Notes under the pieces: model-generated | Databases searched by the model: none | Told to the model about the DNA's origin: nothing | The model's input: the letters and a program-made list of their open reading frames with translations, nothing else | Program-made: the position numbers and the translations under genes | Shown here: one piece after another, positions 24,611-35,243 of the stretch | Position numbering within the stretch: position 1 is the first letter of the stretch | Layout of the letters: each line of letters starts with the position of its first letter | Assembly (NCBI GenBank): GCA_963757155.1 | Contig: CAVWQS010000012.1 | Location: 124,001-188,000 of the forward strand | Direction of reading: 5' to 3' | Length of the DNA: 64,000 nucleotides | Source of the DNA: DASXQK01 sp963757155 | GTDB lineage: Bacteria; Pseudomonadota; Alphaproteobacteria; Dongiales; Dongiaceae

Positions 24611-25631
24611 GCCCGCCGCTGCTGGAGGTGACGGGCGTCGCCAAGCATTTCCGCGCCAAGGACGGAAACTGGCTGAAGGCGGTGGAGGATGTGAGCCTGA
24701 CCTTGGCCCCCGGCGAGACCCTGGGCATCGTCGGCGAATCGGGCTCGGGCAAATCGACCCTCGGCCGGCTGATGCTGGGCCTGCATCAACCCACGGCGGG
24801 GAGCGTCCGCTTCGAAGGGGTGGATCTCGCGAGCCTATCGGCCGTGGCGATGCGAAGGCTGCGCCGTCATATGCAGCCCATCTTCCAGGATCCCTATGCC
24901 TCGCTGGATCCGCGTTTCACCGTGGGCGCCAGCATCGCCGAGCCTCTGGTGATCCATCGCCTCGGCGATGGGCCGGCGCGCCGGCGCCGGGTCGCCGAGC
25001 TGCTCGAGATCGTGGGGCTCGAGCCCGATGCGGCGCGCCGCTATCCCCATGAATTCTCCGGCGGCCAGCGCCAGCGCATCGGCATCGCCCGGGCCATTGC
25101 GCCCGAGCCCAAGCTGATCATCGCCGATGAGCCCGTCTCGGCCCTCGACGTCTCGATCCAGTCCCAGATCCTCAATCTCCTGATCGACCTCAAGGCCCGG
25201 CTCGGCCTCTCCTATGTCTTCATCTCCCATGATCTGGCGGTCGTGGAGCATATCAGCGACCGCGTCGCGGTCATGTATCTCGGCAAGATCGTGGAGACGG
25301 CGGAGACCGCGGCCCTCTACGCCCGATCAGCCCATCCCTATACCCAGGCGCTGGTCTCGGCGATTCCCGGAGCCCGATCCGGATCGCCGGCGCCAGCGCA
25401 TCATCCTCGCGGGCGATGCGCCCAATCCCGAAGACCCGCCGCCGGGCTGCGCCTTCCATCCGCGCTGCCCCCAGGTGATGCCCCAGTGCCGCAATGTGGT
25501 CCCGCCGCGGGTCGATCTCGGCACGGCGGCCTCGCCCCATCCCGTCGTCTGCCATCTCTACGGGCCGCCGGTCGCCGAGCACGATCGAGCCCAGGGCAGT
25601 CGCATTGCCCGCTTCCGTCGGGAACAAGTGA
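24607..25631 (+). CDS. Peptide/amide ABC transporter ATPase, DppF type (frameshifted, 3' end uncertain)
   Basis: The second ATPase of the transporter. Walker A GESGSGKST, Q-loop FQDPYASLDPR, signature FSGGQRQRI, Walker B LIIADEPVSALD and H-loop FISHDLAVVEH are in the first frame. After SAIP at about 25368 the reading shifts by one base to EPDPDRRRQRIIL, GCAFHPRCPQVMPQC and VVCHLYGPP, the usual C-terminal motif. No stop follows soon in that frame; the end given is the first stop in a neighbouring frame and assumes a second slip. The tail overlaps the end of the opposite-strand methyltransferase. Confidence 0.85.
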
Positions 25632-26560
25632 CGAGTGCTTTGCCCAGCTCAGCCATCTCGCCGAGCTGGATCCAGGTCAGCTCATGCTTGTTGTGGTGGA
25701 GATGGAGGAGGTGCCCGCCCGGGATCGCGGCGAAGCGCTGCGCTGTGCGCCATATCCGTCTCGCCCTGGAATTTGAGCGTGCAGACGAAGTTGCGCACCA
25801 GCCCCGCGGCAAGCCAGCGCTCGACCAGGGCCAGCAGCCGCGCGGGATAGCAGATGACATCGCTGAAGAGCCAATCCACCGGCCCGATCTCGGCGGGCTC
25901 GAGGGCGAAGGCGCTGGCCTGGCGAACCTCGACGCCGGGGAGGGCCGCCACCGCGGGATCGAGGGGCGCCTTGTCGACGGCGATGACCCGGGCGCCCAGC
26001 TTGGCCAGCACCCAGCTCCAGCCGCCGGGGCTGGCGCCGAGGTCGAGGCAAAGCTCGCCGGGTGCCGGGCGCCGATCGATCAAAGTCAGCGCCTCCCAGA
26101 GCTTGAGATAGGCGCGGTTGGGCGGGCCTTGGCGATCCTCGACGAAGCGGGCCTCGCCATTGGGAAAGGGGCTGCTGCAATCGGCGGCGGCGAGGATGGT
26201 GTCGCCGTCCAGCAGCATCCAGGAGCCCAAGGGCGCGCGGGGCGCGGGCTGCGGGAAGACCAGCGGCTTGGCGCCGACATGGGGCAGGCGCTCGGCGATC
26301 AGGCCGGCGCGCCGGTGCAGGACATGGGGATAGAGGGCCCAGTTGCGCTGCCGGGCCCGCAGCTGCCTGGCGCCGTCGGCGATGGAGGCGATGGCCAGGC
26401 GCGCAGGCTCGCGCCAGATGTTCGCGACCCAGGATGCGGGCCGCGGCGGCCCCGGCGCCAGCACCAGCCGGCCATGGACTTCGGCAGCATCCCCGAGCTC
26501 GGCCAGCAGATCCTCGAGATGATCCTCGGGCGCCAGATAGCCGGTCAGCTCGCCGGCCAT
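25558..26560 (-). CDS. FtsJ/RlmM-like SAM-dependent methyltransferase (frameshifted)
   Basis: A class I methyltransferase of about 330 residues. An N-terminal domain (YLAPEDHLEDLLAEL) precedes the SAM-binding LCLDLGASPGGWSWVLAKLG, and VDWLFSDVICYP and NFVCTLKFQGETD follow, as in FtsJ and RlmM-type rRNA methyltransferases. The frame slips at about 25735, after AHSAA, to FAAIPGGHLLHLHHNKHELTW, which is the family's conserved C-terminus. A stop appears only at 25558, giving about 30 further unconserved residues overlapping dppF. It starts 13 bases after argG on the same strand. The RNA target is not known from the sequence. Confidence 0.82.
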
Positions 26561-26573
26561 CCCGGATCGCCGC

Positions 26574-27782
<1,209 letters not shown>

Positions 27783-27861
27783 GGATGGTTCCTGGCCTCG
27801 GCAGAGAGGAAAAAGCGCGCGGAGTATAGGGATTGGCCGGCCCCCGGCAAGGCCGAGGAGG

Positions 27862-28989
27862 CTAGGCCGCTTTCACCGTCTTGCGCTGGCGGATGCTCTC
27901 GCTCTTGAGCTGGCCGCAGGCGGCCATGATGTCGCGCCCGCGCGGGGTGCGCACGGGGCTGGCATAGCCGGCCTCGAAGACGATGTCGCTGAAGGCCGTG
28001 ATGGCGGCATTGCTGCTGCATTCGAAGGGCGCGCCGGGCCAGGCGTTGAAGGGAATCAGATTGACCTTGGCCGGGACGCCTTCGATGAGCTTGATCAGCG
28101 CCCTGGCATCGGCGGGCGAATCGTTCACCCCCTTCAGCATCACATATTCGAAGGTGATGCGCCGGGCATTGCTGAGCCCGGGATAGCTGCGGCAGGCGTC
28201 CATCAGCTCGGCGATGGGGTATTTCTTGTTGATGGGCACGATCTTGTCGCGCAGCTCGTCCGTCACCGCATGCAGCGAGATGGCGAGATTGACGCCGAGC
28301 TCGGCCCCGGCGCGCCGGATCATCGGCACCACGCCGGCGGTCGACAGCGTGATCTTGCGCTTGGAGATCGAGATCCCCTCGCCGTCCATGATGATGCGCA
28401 GCGCCTTGGCGACATTGTCATAATTGTAGAGCGGCTCGCCCATGCCCATCATGACGATGTTGGAGATGAGGCGTCCATCGGGCGGCGAGGGCCATTCCTG
28501 CAGCGCATCGCGGGCCAGCATGATCTGGCCCAGGATCTCGGCCGCCGAGAGATTGCGCACCAGGCGCTGGGTCCCCGTATGGCAGAAGCGGCAGGTGAGC
28601 GTGCAGCCGATCTGGGAGGAGACGCAGAGCGTGCCGCGATCCTCCTCCGGGATGTGGACCGTCTCGGCCTCCTGCCCGTCGGCGAATCCCAGCAGCCATT
28701 TGCGGGTGCCGTCGATCGACTGCCGGTCGACCACGGCGCGGGGCCGCGAGACGACATAGCGTTCGGCCAGATCGGCGCGGAAGCTCTTGGCCAGCGTCGT
28801 CATCAGGGCGAAATCGGTGGCGCCGCGATGATAGATCCAATGCCAGAGCTGGCGGGCCCGGAAGGGCGGTTCGCCGACCCGGGCGAGCTCGGCCTCGAGC
28901 TCCGCCCGGTCGAGCCCGATCAGCTCGATTCGGCCATCGGCGGCCGCGGCCGGCGGGGCGAAGATATCCGCATGGCCGGCCGTGCTCAT
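27862..28989 (-). CDS. rlmN: Dual-specificity 23S rRNA/tRNA adenine-C2 methyltransferase RlmN
   Basis: Radical-SAM enzyme methylating A2503 of 23S rRNA and A37 of some tRNAs. 375 residues. The iron-sulfur cysteines are Cys129, Cys133 and Cys136 (IGCTLTCRFCHTG). Catalytic cysteines lie at 122 (LCVSSQ) and near 360 (DIMAACGQL). NIVMMGMGEPLYN and ISLHAVTDELRDKIVP are diagnostic. The gene is seven bases downstream of the IalB-family gene on the same strand. Confidence 0.97.
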   Translation of the reverse strand: MSTAGHADIFAPPAAAADGRIELIGLDRAELEAELARVGEPPFRARQLWHWIYHRGATDFALMTTLAKSFRADLAERYVVSRPRAVVDRQSIDGTRKWLLGFADGQEAETVHIPEEDRGTLCVSSQIGCTLTCRFCHTGTQRLVRNLSAAEILGQIMLARDALQEWPSPPDGRLISNIVMMGMGEPLYNYDNVAKALRIIMDGEGISISKRKITLSTAGVVPMIRRAGAELGVNLAISLHAVTDELRDKIVPINKKYPIAELMDACRSYPGLSNARRITFEYVMLKGVNDSPADARALIKLIEGVPAKVNLIPFNAWPGAPFECSSNAAITAFSDIVFEAGYASPVRTPRGRDIMAACGQLKSESIRQRKTVKAA

Positions 28990-28996
28990 GACCTTC

Positions 28997-29527
28997 CTAC
29001 TGGACCTTGCAGGCGGCGCCGATCGCCTGATAGGCCTTGGAGAAGCCGAGCAGGGAGTAGGTATCGGTGATCTCGGTCCCGCGGGAGGAGGTCCCCTTGA
29101 CGGTCAGGCTGCTGCCCTTGCGCATGGCGTCGATCATGGCCTTGTCGACGGTGGCGTCCTTGGCCCAGGCCCGGTCCTTCTGCAGGACCGAAAGCGAGAA
29201 GTTCTGATTGCCGATGGTGAGGATGACCTCGCTGTTCGGCTTGAGATCATAGCCCGCGATATAGCTCACCTGGTCGCGCACGCCCGACTGGGGGGCATGG
29301 GTGATGGCGATATAGGGATTGCCGCGGCTCTTGAAATTGCCCGCCTGCTTCTTCGGCGCGCTGGTGGCATAGCAAAGCGTCTTGCCGCTGTCGTCATAGG
29401 TCTGGGCAAGCCAGTCCGTGAACCGGTTGATCGGGACCGGGTTCGCCGCCCGGGCGGGGCCCGCCGCGACCGCTGCCGCCATCGCCGCCGCCATGCCGCC
29501 TGCCAAAAGCCATCTCTTCATCTTCAT
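28997..29527 (-). CDS. Invasion associated locus B (IalB) family exported protein
   Basis: About 176 residues with a signal peptide: MKMKRW, a hydrophobic stretch (LLAGGMAAAMAAAVAAG), and probable cleavage at ARA-AN. The mature part, with FTDWLAQTYDD, KTLCYATSAP and SYIAGYDLKP, matches the IalB family, common in alphaproteobacteria and of uncertain periplasmic function (in Bartonella linked to erythrocyte entry). Two Cys (KTLCYA and AACKVQ) could form a disulphide. Starts at ATG 29536, 29527 or 29521 are possible; none has a convincing ribosome site. Confidence 0.82.
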   Translation of the reverse strand: MKMKRWLLAGGMAAAMAAAVAAGPARAANPVPINRFTDWLAQTYDDSGKTLCYATSAPKKQAGNFKSRGNPYIAITHAPQSGVRDQVSYIAGYDLKPNSEVILTIGNQNFSLSVLQKDRAWAKDATVDKAMIDAMRKGSSLTVKGTSSRGTEITDTYSLLGFSKAYQAIGAACKVQ

Positions 29528-29847
29528 GACCAACATTGCCCTTTCGTGGGGATTCGCAAAACTCGCCGCCGTCTCCGTTTCGCCCCCCGTAAGCATTCAC
29601 CCGGGGGTGTAGCACATAGATACGATCCCGGGTGATCCGTCGGCGGACCGTCCCCGTATCATATTGTTGTGAAACAGGCAATTTCGCCGGGGTTCCATAG
29701 CTGGGACAAGGACATCCTCGCCGGCGGGATCGCCTGTGGGGCTAAATAGGCTTTGCCACCGCCCCGAGCAAGCGCGTGGGACCAGTCTCGGCAGGCCGTG
29801 TCCTGAATTTAATGCGATTCGGACCGAGGATGGCGCTGCCGGCAGTC
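29528..29847. other. Gene-free interval between the IalB-like and SpoU genes
   Basis: About 320 bases in which I find no supported gene on either strand. It should hold the promoter of the leftward IalB-rlmN genes. It is less GC-rich than its surroundings around 29660-29690. No clear hairpin terminator or repeat family member was recognised. Confidence 0.4.
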
Positions 29848-30393
29848 TCAGCCGCCTGCCTTGGCCCGCTTGCGCTTCCAGACCGGCTCGCCATGGATAT
29901 GGAGGGGGCGGGCGGCCGTGGGCCCGCCGGCCCGCACCGGGCGCTCGGCGAAGCGGCCGAGGCTGATCATCCGGTCGTACATGACCAGCGCGCCGGCGAT
30001 GGCGACATTGACGCAGAAGCGGGTCGGGATCTTGACCACGAAATCGCATTGCTCGACCAAGGCAGGCGACAGGCTCGCCCGCTCGGCTCCCAGCACATAG
30101 GCGGCCTGGGGCGGGTGGGTGAAGCTGGGCAGCTCGACGGCCTCCTCCATCAGCTCGATGCCCACCAGCCGGCAGCCATGGGGCGGGGTGAAGGCGGCGA
30201 GATCGGCATAGGCATGGAAGGGCAGGCTCGCCACGGCGGCCGAGGTATCGGCACCGGCCGCGGCCTTGGCGTCGAAGGCGGCGCCGATGGTGAAGGCGAA
30301 GCTGGCGCCGAAGGCATGGGCGCTGCGCAGCAGGCTGCCGAGATTCATCGGCTTGCTGACCCCCTCCACGCCGATGCCGAAATAGCCGCGCAT
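29848..30393 (-). CDS. SpoU/TrmH-family RNA 2'-O-methyltransferase
   Basis: A compact 181-residue SPOUT methyltransferase without the N-terminal RNA-binding extension. GSLLRSAHAFGA near residue 20 is motif 1, YVLGAERASLSPALVEQCD motif 2 and FCVNVAIAGALVMYDRM motif 3, whose knot binds SAM. The start at 30393 (MRGYFGIG) is standard; the frame is open further upstream, but those residues overlap the promoter of the divergent asparaginase gene. Likely target tRNA or rRNA ribose; not determined. Confidence 0.88.
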   Translation of the reverse strand: MRGYFGIGVEGVSKPMNLGSLLRSAHAFGASFAFTIGAAFDAKAAAGADTSAAVASLPFHAYADLAAFTPPHGCRLVGIELMEEAVELPSFTHPPQAAYVLGAERASLSPALVEQCDFVVKIPTRFCVNVAIAGALVMYDRMISLGRFAERPVRAGGPTAARPLHIHGEPVWKRKRAKAGG

Positions 30394-30496
30394 GCCGCGA
30401 AGCTTGCATGGCGCTGTCGCTCGCGGCAAGGTGCTTGGCCGATCGGCGCCCCACCGCGCCGAGCGGCATCTCTCCTGGTTGTCTGAACCTTCTGCC

Positions 30497-31507
30497 ATGC
30501 CGAATCCGCCTCTCATCGTCGAAGTCACCCGCGGCACGCTGGTCGAGAGCCGGCACCGCTGCATCGCCGCGGTGGCCGGGCCGGACGGCGGCGTTGTCAG
30601 GAGCTGGGGAGATATCGAGCAGCCGATCTACGGCCGCTCGGCCATCAAGCCCTTGCTGGCCCTGGCCCTGGTCGAGACCGGGGCAGCCGATGAATTCGAG
30701 CTGAGCGAGGCCGAGATCGCGCTCGCCTGCGCCTCCCACAGCGGCGAGCCGCGCCATGTGGAGACGGTCCGCGCCTGGCTGGCCCGCATCGGGCTCTCCG
30801 CCGCCGATCTCGAATGCGGCGCCCATCTGCCCTATGACGAGCCCTCGATGCGCGCCCTGGTCCGCGCCGGGCAGCAGCCGGATGCCGCCTACAACAATTG
30901 CTCCGGCAAGCATACCGGCTTCCTCACCACCGCCGTGCATCTGGGGCTGGCGACCAAGGGCTATATCCGCTACGAGCATCCCATCCAGCAGCGCCTGCTC
31001 GGGATATTGGAGCAGACCTGCGGCCTCGATCTTTCCGAGGCGCCGCGCGGGGTCGACGGCTGCGGCATCCCCACCATCGCCATTCCGCTGGGCAATACGG
31101 CCATGGCCATGGCGCGGCTGGCCGATCCGGTCGAGCTGCCGCCCGCCCGGGCCGCGGCGGCGGGGCGGGTGGTCGCGGCGATGATGGCGGAGCCCTATAT
31201 GGTCGGCGGGCGGGAGGAGTTCGTCAGCGTGCTGATGGACCGCTGCGCCGGCAAGCTGGCGCTCAAATCCGGGGCGGAAGGAGTCTATGTGGCGATCCTG
31301 CCGGGGCTCGGCCTTGGCGTCTGCGTCAAGGCCGAGGACGGCACCTCGCGGGCGGCCCAGGTCGCGGTCGGGCGGATACTGGAGGAGCTGGGCGTGCTCA
31401 CGAGCGAGGAGAAGCACATGCTGGCCGATCGCCTGACGCCGCCGGTGATGAACCGCGCGGGGCTGGAGGTCGGCCGGATCCGGCCGGCCGCGGATGCTGC
31501 GTTTTGA
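30497..31507 (+). CDS. L-asparaginase, rhizobial (AsnA/ReAV-like, type II Pfam family)
   Basis: Hydrolyses asparagine to aspartate and ammonia. 336 residues of the Asparaginase_II (PF06089) family, unrelated to E. coli AnsA/AnsB. The residues known from Rhizobium etli ReAV occur at the same numbers: Ser48 and Lys51 (GRSAIKP), Ser80 (ASHSGE), the zinc ligands Cys135 and Lys138 (NNCSGKH), Asp187 and Cys189 (DGCGIPT). The start at 30497 (MPNPPLI) fits; the upstream open frame is unconserved. No signal peptide, so cytoplasmic. Confidence 0.93.
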   Translation: MPNPPLIVEVTRGTLVESRHRCIAAVAGPDGGVVRSWGDIEQPIYGRSAIKPLLALALVETGAADEFELSEAEIALACASHSGEPRHVETVRAWLARIGLSAADLECGAHLPYDEPSMRALVRAGQQPDAAYNNCSGKHTGFLTTAVHLGLATKGYIRYEHPIQQRLLGILEQTCGLDLSEAPRGVDGCGIPTIAIPLGNTAMAMARLADPVELPPARAAAAGRVVAAMMAEPYMVGGREEFVSVLMDRCAGKLALKSGAEGVYVAILPGLGLGVCVKAEDGTSRAAQVAVGRILEELGVLTSEEKHMLADRLTPPVMNRAGLEVGRIRPAADAAF

Positions 31508-31599
31508 GGGGCGGCATTTTGGCGGCGCCTCTTAAAGGCGCAGCGTTCCGGGCGCATTTGGGTTAATTGAGAGAGCGGAAGACGGGGGAAACGGCCGCG

Positions 31600-32646
31600 A
31601 TGCGCGCAGTGCAATGCAATGCCTGGGGGGAATTGGGCAATATCACCCTCGCGGAGCTCCCGCCCCCGCCCCCGCCCGGCCCCGGCAAGGTCGCCGTCGA
31701 GGTTGCCGCGGCCGGCGTCAATTTCGCCGATATCCTCATGATCACGGGCAAGTATCAGGAACGCCCGATGCCTCCCTTCACCCCCGGCCTCGAGGTCGCG
31801 GGCCGGGTCAGCGCCGTGGGCGCGGGCGTCCAGCGGGTGAAGCCCGGCGACCGGGTGCTGGCCATGCTCGACCATGGCGGCTTCGCCGAGAAGGTGGTGG
31901 CCAAGGAGAGCGATGTCTTCCGGATTCCCGACGGCATGGGCTTCGCCGAGGCCGCCGGCTTCGCCATCGCCTATGGCACCTCCCATGGCGCCCTTGTCTG
32001 GCGCGCCGCGCTCAAGCCCGGCGAGCTGCTGCTGGTGCTGGGGGCGGCGGGCGGCGTCGGCCTCACCGCGGTCCAGATCGGCAAGGCCATCGGCGCGCGG
32101 GTCATCGCCTGTGCCGGCGGCGCCGAGAAGCTCGAGATCGCCAAGGCCCATGGCGCCGATTATCTGATCGACTACCGCACCGAGAACATCCGCGGGCGCG
32201 TGCGCGAGATCGCCGACGGGGCCGGCGCCGATGTCGTCTACGATCCGGTCGGCGGCGAAAGCTTCGATGCGGCCCTGCGCGCTGCCAATTGGTCGGCGCG
32301 TCTGGTCGTCGTCGGCTTCGCCTCGGGCAAGGTGCAGCAGATTCCCGCCAATATCCTGCTGGTGAAGAATCTCGCCGTGCATGGGCTCTATTGGGGTTCC
32401 TACCGGCAGCATTGCGCCGACCTCCTCCCCGGCGCCTTCGCGCAGATGTTCGGCTGGTGGCGCGAGGGCAAGCTGAAGCCGTTGGTCTCGGCGCGCCTCG
32501 ATCTCGCGGAAGCCAAGCAGGGCCTCGCCCAACTCGTCGAGCGTAAGGCGACGGGCAAGGTCGTCCTCACCATGGGCAAGGAATTGGCCATGAGTGACGA
32601 GCATCCGAGCGGCGGGGCGGGGAAAGCGGCGATAGGCGTCGCATGA
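31600..32646 (+). CDS. NADPH:quinone oxidoreductase family protein
   Basis: A zinc-free medium-chain dehydrogenase/reductase of 348 residues. The GroES-like N-terminal domain includes AAGVNFADILMITGKYQ, the quinone oxidoreductase signature; GAAGGVGLTAVQIGKAIGA is the NADPH Rossmann motif near residue 148; GWWREGKLKPLVS is typical near the C-terminus. The start at 31600 has GGGGGAAA about nine bases upstream. Its stop overlaps the next start by four bases (ATGA). Confidence 0.92.
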   Translation: MRAVQCNAWGELGNITLAELPPPPPPGPGKVAVEVAAAGVNFADILMITGKYQERPMPPFTPGLEVAGRVSAVGAGVQRVKPGDRVLAMLDHGGFAEKVVAKESDVFRIPDGMGFAEAAGFAIAYGTSHGALVWRAALKPGELLLVLGAAGGVGLTAVQIGKAIGARVIACAGGAEKLEIAKAHGADYLIDYRTENIRGRVREIADGAGADVVYDPVGGESFDAALRAANWSARLVVVGFASGKVQQIPANILLVKNLAVHGLYWGSYRQHCADLLPGAFAQMFGWWREGKLKPLVSARLDLAEAKQGLAQLVERKATGKVVLTMGKELAMSDEHPSGGAGKAAIGVA

Positions 32647-33900
32647 CAGACCGCGTCTCGGCGCAATACGAGGCCTATCCCTATCCCCAGCGCCTCCCGC
32701 AGGACGACAAGTCCCGCCTGATCGAAGGCTCGCCGAGCCATCTGAAGGAAGTCGATCACTACGTCTTCGGCGGCCGGCTCATCGCCGGCGAAAGGCGCGA
32801 GCGCGGTCCGCTCCGTGTGCTGGTGGCGGGCGGGGGCACCGGCGACGCGCTCATCATGCTGGGCCAGCATCTCGCCGATGCGAATCTCCCCGCCGACATC
32901 CACTATCTCGACCTCTCCGCCGCCTCGCGCCGCATCGCCGAGGCGAGGGCCGAGGTCCGCGGCCTCACGAATATCCGCTTTCATACCGGCTCGCTGCTCG
33001 ATCTGCCGAGCCTGGGGCTGGGGCCCTTCGACTACATCGACTGCTGCGGGGTGCTGCATCATCTGGAGGACCCTGCCGCCGGCCTCGCCGCCCTCAAATC
33101 CGTCCTGGATCCCGCCGGCGGCATCGGGCTGATGCTCTATGGCACGCTGGGGCGCATCGGCGTCTATCACGCCCAGGCGATGCTGAAAATGCTGAGCGCC
33201 GGCGACCCGGCGAGCGAGCGCCTGGCGGTTGCCCGCCGGCTGCTGGCCGAATTGCCGGTGACCAATTGGCTGCGCCGCAATCCGTCCATCGTCGACTACA
33301 AGCGCGGTGGAGATCCGGAGCTGTTTGACCTGATGCTCCATTCGCGCGACCGCGCCTTCACCGTCCCGGAAATCGCCGGGCTCGCGGCCGGCGCCGGGCT
33401 CGAGATCGTCTCCTTCATCGATCCCTGGCGCTACGATCCGGACAGCTATATCCACGACCCCAAGCTGAAGGCGCGTCTCGCCGGTCTCTCCCGGCTGAAG
33501 CGGGAGAGTTTCGCCGAGCTCCTCGCCGGCAATATCAAGACCCATATCTGCTATCTCGTCGCCGCGGGCCGCGTCCGCCGAGGCGCTGGCCCGACCCTCC
33601 GATGCGGACGCCATCCCGGTGATGCGCAATGATGACGGCCCCGCCTTCGCCCGCACCATCAAGGAGGATCGGGTGGTCTTTCGCATCGAGGGCATCGAGA
33701 TCGCCTTACCCGTGCCGCGCATGGCCGGGCCCATTCTCAGCCGCATCGACGGCGGCCGCTCATTGGGCGAGCTGCAGGGCCTCCTTGCCGCGGAATTCGG
33801 CGCCCGCGCCGCCCCGGCCGCCTTCGATGCCGATTTCGCGCAGCTTTACAAAGTCGTGAACGGAATCGGCCATATGCTGATTCGGCGCCAAGTGGGTTAA
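32643..33900 (+). CDS. Class I SAM methyltransferase with C-terminal domain (frameshifted)
   Basis: The N-terminal YEAYPYPQRLPQDD and SAM-binding VLVAGGGTGDALIMLGQ, then IDCCGVLHHLEDP, define a class I methyltransferase. After HICYLVAA at about 33567 the first frame runs into unrelated residues, whereas the frame one base on reads SAEALARPSDADAIP, VVFRIEGIEIALPVPR and ILSRIDGGRSLGELQ to the stop at 33900. One extra G in GCGGGCC explains this. The C-terminal IDGGRSLGEL pattern recalls PqqD-like or small winged domains; that is a guess. About 418 residues when joined. Substrate unknown. Confidence 0.78.
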
Positions 33901-33929
33901 GCTATCGAGAGAGGGAACCGAACGCTGCG

Positions 33930-34683
33930 ATGATAACTCGCGAGTTCTCGCCTTTTCCTGCGCCGCTGGCTGCACAATCCCATGCAGGTGGGCGCCATTG
34001 CGCCATCGAGCCGCCGGCTCGCCGACGCCATTGCCGGCCAGGTGCCCATCGACAGCCCGGGCTGGATCATCGAGCTGGGCGGGGGCACCGGGGTCGTCAC
34101 CGACGCCCTGCTGCGGCGCGGACTGGCGCCGGCACGCCTCGTGGTGATCGAGCGCGACCCCCTGCTCCACCGCCATCTGGTCGAGCGCTTTCCCCATGTC
34201 CAGGTGATCCTGGGCGATGCGGCCAAGCTGGCCGATGCGCTGAAGCCCCTGGGCATCCGGCCCCCGGCCAAGGGCGCCAAGGGCCAGGGAAGCGGCAATG
34301 GCGCCGGCAATGGCGCCGCCAGCGGCCGCGTGGCGGCCATCATCTCGGGTCTGCCCTTGCTCACCTTTCCCCGCCCCCTCCAGGACGAGATCGTCCACAG
34401 CGCCTTCGCCTTCCTGGCGCCGGGCGCCCCCTTGCTCCAATTCACCTATGGGCCGATGTCGCCTATCGCCCGCGATCGCCTGAAGCTGGAGGGCCGGGTC
34501 GCCCGGCGGGTCATCGGCAATCTGCCGCCGGCGAGCGTCTGGATCTATCGCCGACTCGGGGAATGGTCGAAGGGGGATTCCCTCAAGGCGGGATCGGTGA
34601 AGGCCCAAGTCCGTAAGGTGCTCTCGCGCAAGGACAAGGCCGATTTGCCCAAAGCCGCCGCCATCAAGGTCAGGCGACGCTAG
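33930..34683 (+). CDS. PmtA-like phospholipid N-methyltransferase (frameshifted near start)
   Basis: A SAM methyltransferase resembling the Rhodobacter-type PmtA that methylates phosphatidylethanolamine. LRRWLHNPMQVGAIAPSSR is the characteristic N-terminus and IIELGGGTGVVTDALL the SAM site; SGLPLLTF follows. The frame containing these has no start codon upstream, but ATG at 33930 reads MITREFS and joins it if one base around 33951-33956 is extra. Otherwise the ATG at 33982 would remove the conserved N-terminus. A Gly/Asn/Ala/Ser-rich insert of about 20 residues (KGQGSGNGAGNGAASG) precedes the SGLPLL motif. Its 3' end overlaps the convergent DinB gene by 14 bases. Confidence 0.8.
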
Positions 34684-35173
34684 TCTCCCAGTTGAGGGAG
34701 ATCAGATCGAGGGAGGGCGGCGCTGCGGGGGTGCCGGAGAGCAGGGCATGAACCTGCCCGCGGTGATGGGTCTGATGATTGAAGATATGGCCCAGGACAT
34801 GGACCATGGGCACCCGCTTGGCCTCGCCGTCCATGCTGCGATAGCTGAGGGAGCCCGCCATCTCGGCCTCGTCATATCGGCCGATCACGCCGATCAGGCG
34901 TTCATCCTCGCGGATCCGGGCTGCGCGCAGCTCGGCGAAATCGCTGTAGAGCTCCTGATCGAGGCTGGTGACGCCCGAGTTGCTCGCTGTCAGGCGTGAC
35001 AGCCAGAGGCGATCGCCGACCAGGATATGGTTGAGGGTACGGTGGATGGAGCCGAAGAAGCAGGGCCGGGGTGCCTTGCGCTCGGCGTCGGAAAGCTGGG
35101 CACAGGCCTCGTAGAGCCGCCAATTGGCCCAGGCGTTGTATTGGGCCAATTGGCGGAAATAGACGATCTGCAT
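34670..35173 (-). CDS. DinB/YfiT-like metal-dependent protein
   Basis: A 167-residue four-helix-bundle protein. The three metal-binding histidines are in SIHRTLNHILVGD and HIFNHQTHHRGQVHALL, and QLAQYNAWANWRLYEA opens the fold. DinB-like proteins include thiol transferases and damage-inducible proteins; the substrate cannot be assigned. The start at 35173 (MQIVYFRQL) is chosen over further open frame upstream. Confidence 0.87.
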   Translation of the reverse strand: MQIVYFRQLAQYNAWANWRLYEACAQLSDAERKAPRPCFFGSIHRTLNHILVGDRLWLSRLTASNSGVTSLDQELYSDFAELRAARIREDERLIGVIGRYDEAEMAGSLSYRSMDGEAKRVPMVHVLGHIFNHQTHHRGQVHALLSGTPAAPPSLDLISLNWETSVA

Positions 35174-35243
35174 CGGCCTTCCCCCTGGTTGAGCTGAACC
35201 ATCATGGCGGAAACCCGCCAGCCAGTCAGCCGCGCCACGGAAC

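Noticed and set aside
29597..31417. A 606-codon minus-strand open frame
   Set aside because: Antisense to the asparaginase and frame-shifted relative to the SpoU methyltransferase; no independent motif.
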